From: Thiofilum sp039797965
GTDB taxonomy: Bacteria; Pseudomonadota; Gammaproteobacteria; Thiotrichales; Thiotrichaceae
DNA length: 7,772 bases
Direction of reading: 5' to 3'
Assembly (NCBI GenBank): GCA_039797965.1
Contig: JBDKGX010000113.1
Location: forward strand, 1 to 7,772
Part shown: in pieces, positions 6,011 through 7,772 of the stretch
Numbering within the stretch: position 1 is the stretch's first letter
Layout: every line of letters begins with the position of its first letter
The notes under the pieces: model-generated
The model's database searches: none
What the model was told of the DNA's origin: nothing
The model's input: only the letters and a program-made list of their open reading frames with translations
Translations under genes and position numbers: made by a program

Positions 6011-6415
6011 TTAAGTTTTATGCTTTAAACCTAGCCAAAGTACCCCTAATAATAAGGCTGGTAATAATGCGGGTAAACCTATCCACTGTTGTTGCGGCTG
6101 TGACTCATGAATCCACCAAAAACCTAATCGATTCCAAAAGGAATGGGGATTAGGTTGTTTATGCGGCTTTTCAAAAAAAGTACTGGCAGGATCTATTAAG
6201 TCATAATGTTGTTGGGGCTGATAAGGTTTTAACGTCTCCCCATGACCTATTAATAAAGCACCATTACCCGGCCACCATAATCGATAATAGCGATAAAGTA
6301 CTTTATTCCCTTGTACCTCCTCATTATCAATACCCAAGGTGGAATAATGCGTATAGCTACTTAAACCAAATACCAAAAACATCAGCGCTATTAGAGCCAC
6401 AAAAAACCGAACCAT
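6011..6415 (-). CDS. Two-helix membrane protein of unknown function
   Basis: A 134-residue protein without a family I recognise. There is a hydrophobic N-terminal helix (about 4-20), a polar middle of about 90 residues rich in aromatic residues (RYYRLWWPGNG at 42-52, FWNRLGFWWIHES at 93-105) and a C-terminal helix (about 112-129) with a short basic tail KHKT. This predicts a protein anchored at both ends with the middle part in the periplasm. The start is uncertain: the ATG at 6415-6413 has only a weak AGG about 9 bases upstream, but it places the hydrophobic segment at the N-terminus, as expected. It is convergent with the hydrogenase operon and divergent from the secreted protein gene, so nothing ties it to hydrogenase. 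Good codon structure and predicted topology favour a real gene. Confidence 0.65.
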   Translation of the reverse strand: MVRFFVALIALMFLVFGLSSYTHYSTLGIDNEEVQGNKVLYRYYRLWWPGNGALLIGHGETLKPYQPQQHYDLIDPASTFFEKPHKQPNPHSFWNRLGFWWIHESQPQQQWIGLPALLPALLLGVLWLGLKHKT

Positions 6416-6560
6416 TATTTTTAAAGCCTGTTATGTTGATGAACGGAGTATAGAACAAGTCTTTAGTTAGAGAGGACTGTGAGATTTTTCGCTGAAAACT
6501 CCCTCACGATTCTTTATGCTAATACGTAAAGCAGCCAACTAACCCCCTAGGATTTTATTC
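6416..6560. other. Divergent intergenic region with hairpin-forming sequence
   Basis: The 145 bases lie between two divergent starts, so promoters for both genes should be here, but no clear -35/-10 pair is visible. A two-part inverted repeat is present: GTGAG (6479-6483) with CTCAC (6503-6507), enclosing TTTTC-GCT-GAAAA (6486-6498). There is no T tract after it, so it is not a typical terminator; an operator or a leader structure of the gene at 6561 is possible. The ribosome site AGGA (6549-6552) of that gene is at the right end. Confidence 0.35.
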
Positions 6561-7340
6561 ATGCAGCGCTTATTGTTTGGGCTTTTTTTAGTAGCCATGC
6601 CCTTATCTATTCATGCAGCCAATACTCCCACCTATTGCCAAAACTACGCCGCTAAAGCGGTGCAACAAAATAAATCTAATCTCAGCCTGAGCTGTGGCTT
6701 TACGGGCTTACGTTGGAACAATGACCAAAAAGGTCAATACAATTGGTGTCTGACTGTATCTAAAACCATTACGGACAAAGAAGATCAAGCTCGTAGTACT
6801 GACTTAGCACAATGCCAAACTAATAAAAACACTAGTACTTCTAAAAGCGCTTTGCCCCTACCAGCGCTGTGTAAAAGTACTACTGCCCAACCTGTCAAAA
6901 GTTTTGATCAAGCTTTTCGGTATCAAACTCAATCTGTTACCCCCGTGCAGCCTAATGGTTTAATTCAATATGACTTTAATCAAGATACTCAAACTGATTA
7001 TCTTTTTTTAGAGCGTACCAATACTGATCAAGTGCGTTTGGTACAATGTATGAGTATGGGGCGTAGTTGGAAACGCTTATTAAGCGATGTGGAATATAGT
7101 GCTAAAGGCGATACATTATTTGGGACAGATTATACCTTTGTACGCAAAGGTAGTGGGCTACACATTACTATTGATTACTTTGCCCATAATGACGGCTCTT
7201 GTATCACTACGGCTCAGTACCATTACAATACTGCGTCTAAAGCCTTTAAATTAGTCAAAAGTAAGGGCGACTGCACACCTGCCGAGCCAGATTACCCTAT
7301 TTTTCCTGTCACACCTCCTACTTTAAAACCCAAAAATTGA
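6561..7340 (+). CDS. Secreted protein with N-terminal four-Cys domain, function unknown
   Basis: A 259-residue protein with a clear Sec signal peptide (1 to about 19-20, LSIHA|AN). The mature N-terminus (about 22-86) carries C26, C45, C63 and C85 in the pattern YC..YA..AV.Q, CGFTGLRWNNDQ, WC and L..C; I have the impression of similar short modules in other proteobacterial exported proteins but know no named function. A Ser/Thr/Asn linker (about 88-100) leads to a second domain (about 110-240) with YDFNQDTQTDYLFLE at 138-152, whose D-x-N-x-D-x3-D spacing (D139, N141, D143, D147) resembles a calcium-binding loop as in FG-GAP/VCBS or dockerin repeats. It has further cysteines and ends in a proline-rich tail. 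AGGA lies 8 bases before the ATG. It probably works in the periplasm or outside the cell; no link to hydrogenase is visible. Confidence 0.82.
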   Translation: MQRLLFGLFLVAMPLSIHAANTPTYCQNYAAKAVQQNKSNLSLSCGFTGLRWNNDQKGQYNWCLTVSKTITDKEDQARSTDLAQCQTNKNTSTSKSALPLPALCKSTTAQPVKSFDQAFRYQTQSVTPVQPNGLIQYDFNQDTQTDYLFLERTNTDQVRLVQCMSMGRSWKRLLSDVEYSAKGDTLFGTDYTFVRKGSGLHITIDYFAHNDGSCITTAQYHYNTASKAFKLVKSKGDCTPAEPDYPIFPVTPPTLKPKN

Positions 7341-7351
7341 ATTTTTTGAAA

Positions 7352-7386
7352 GCTGTTTGTGTGTGTAAGAGGGTTAGCTAAACAGC
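7352..7386. terminator. Weak candidate hairpin between convergent genes
   Basis: GCTGTTT (7352-7358) and AAACAGC (7380-7386) form a perfect 7-bp inverted repeat with a 21-base loop that includes a short GT tract. It lies between the convergent stops at 7340 and 7409. The large loop and lack of a good T tract on either side make it a poor intrinsic terminator; the location is the main support. Confidence 0.3.
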
Positions 7387-7406
7387 ATACCCCCCAGTAC
7401 TCTTTA

Positions 7407-7772
7407 TTATAAATCGGTGCGAACATGCCAAATTTCTGGAAATAGTTCGACTTCTAACATGCGCTTTAAATACGAGACGCCGCCTGTGCCACCCGTTCCA
7501 CGTTTGAAACCAATGACGCGCTCAACTGTGGTCACATGGTTAAACCGCCAACGTCTAAAATAATCCTCAAAATCTACTAGCTTTTCAGCGAGTTGGTATA
7601 ACGTCCAATACTGTTTTGGATTTTGATAAACAACTGCCCATGCGGCTTGTACGATAGGATGGGGTTGGTGTTTATCACTGAGATTTCGTTGCAGTACTTC
7701 CGTGGGTAATGGAATAACCTCATTTAGTACTTGCAATGCTGCATCATACAAACTGGGGCGCGTTAATTCATC
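7407..7772 (-). CDS. kynA: Tryptophan 2,3-dioxygenase, C-terminal part (runs off window)
   Basis: The last 121 residues of tryptophan 2,3-dioxygenase, a cytoplasmic heme enzyme that converts L-tryptophan and O2 to N-formylkynurenine, the first step of the kynurenine pathway. The reading frame is open to the right edge and begins DELTRPSLYDA, so the 5' end of the gene is beyond 7772; a TTG at 7751 is not the true start. The C-terminal signature is complete: FRRWRFNHVTTVERVIGF, in which the His is the proximal heme ligand, then GTGGTGGVSYL, the substrate-binding loop with the conserved Thr, and the ending LFPEIWHVRTDL. Full-length bacterial enzymes have about 270-300 residues, so well under half is present. 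It is convergent with the secreted-protein gene, and nothing visible links it to the hydrogenase genes. Confidence 0.95.
   Translation of the reverse strand, partial: DELTRPSLYDAALQVLNEVIPLPTEVLQRNLSDKHQPHPIVQAAWAVVYQNPKQYWTLYQLAEKLVDFEDYFRRWRFNHVTTVERVIGFKRGTGGTGGVSYLKRMLEVELFPEIWHVRTDL

Noticed and set aside
7355..7367. Short GT repeat as microsatellite
   Set aside because: Only about five GT units in an intergenic loop; too short to be notable.
7749..7751. TTG as start of the tryptophan dioxygenase frame
   Set aside because: The frame stays open to the window edge and the extra residues DELTRPS continue the family sequence, so the gene is cut by the window, not started here.
1..7772. CRISPR array, tRNA/rRNA, insertion sequence or prophage remnants
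   Set aside because: No regularly spaced repeats, no tRNA-like clover leaf noticed, no transposase or integrase frames and no terminal inverted repeats seen.

Overview
The window carries most of a hydrogen-uptake ([NiFe] hydrogenase, hup/hya type) gene cluster plus four flanking items unrelated to hydrogenase. Base composition (mid-40s percent GC by eye), strong AGGAG-type ribosome binding sites, the heme b anchored uptake hydrogenase and a tryptophan 2,3-dioxygenase next door suggest a proteobacterium. A chemolithotrophic or sulfur-oxidising gammaproteobacterium (for example of the Thiothrix group) is my guess from general resemblance only; no marker gene here proves it.

Layout. Positions 1-1831 (minus strand) hold a maturation operon read leftward in the order hupD (endopeptidase), hupF (HypC-like chaperone), hupG/hyaE (thioredoxin-fold chaperone), hupH/hyaF (partial, runs off the left edge). 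Positions 1832-2071 are a divergent control region with a good sigma-54 type -24/-12 promoter facing hupS, and upstream of it a palindrome with the geometry of an NtrC-family activator site. Positions 2072-5928 (plus strand) hold the structural operon hupS, hupL, a 68-codon membrane protein gene of unknown function, and hupC, closed by a clear intrinsic terminator. Positions 6011-6415 (minus) encode an unknown two-helix membrane protein; 6561-7340 (plus) a secreted Cys-containing protein; 7407-7772 (minus, partial) the C-terminal part of tryptophan 2,3-dioxygenase.

How it works together. HupS (Tat-exported Fe-S subunit) and HupL (NiFe subunit) form the periplasm-facing enzyme; electrons from H2 pass through HupS clusters to the cytochrome b HupC and the quinone pool. 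HupS has all six cysteines of the [4Fe-3S] proximal cluster that marks O2-tolerant membrane-bound hydrogenases, and HupL retains the C-terminal peptide cut by HupD. HupF is expected to guard immature HupL, HupG to proofread HupS and its Tat signal, and HupH to help HupS assembly. In rhizobial clusters these genes usually follow hupSLC in one direction; here they are split into a divergent unit.

The points most worth following are the small His-containing membrane protein inserted between hupL and hupC, the sigma-54/activator architecture, and a strong over-representation of the palindrome AGTACT (18 copies where about 2 are expected), found in all reading phases and so apparently a DNA-level signal.
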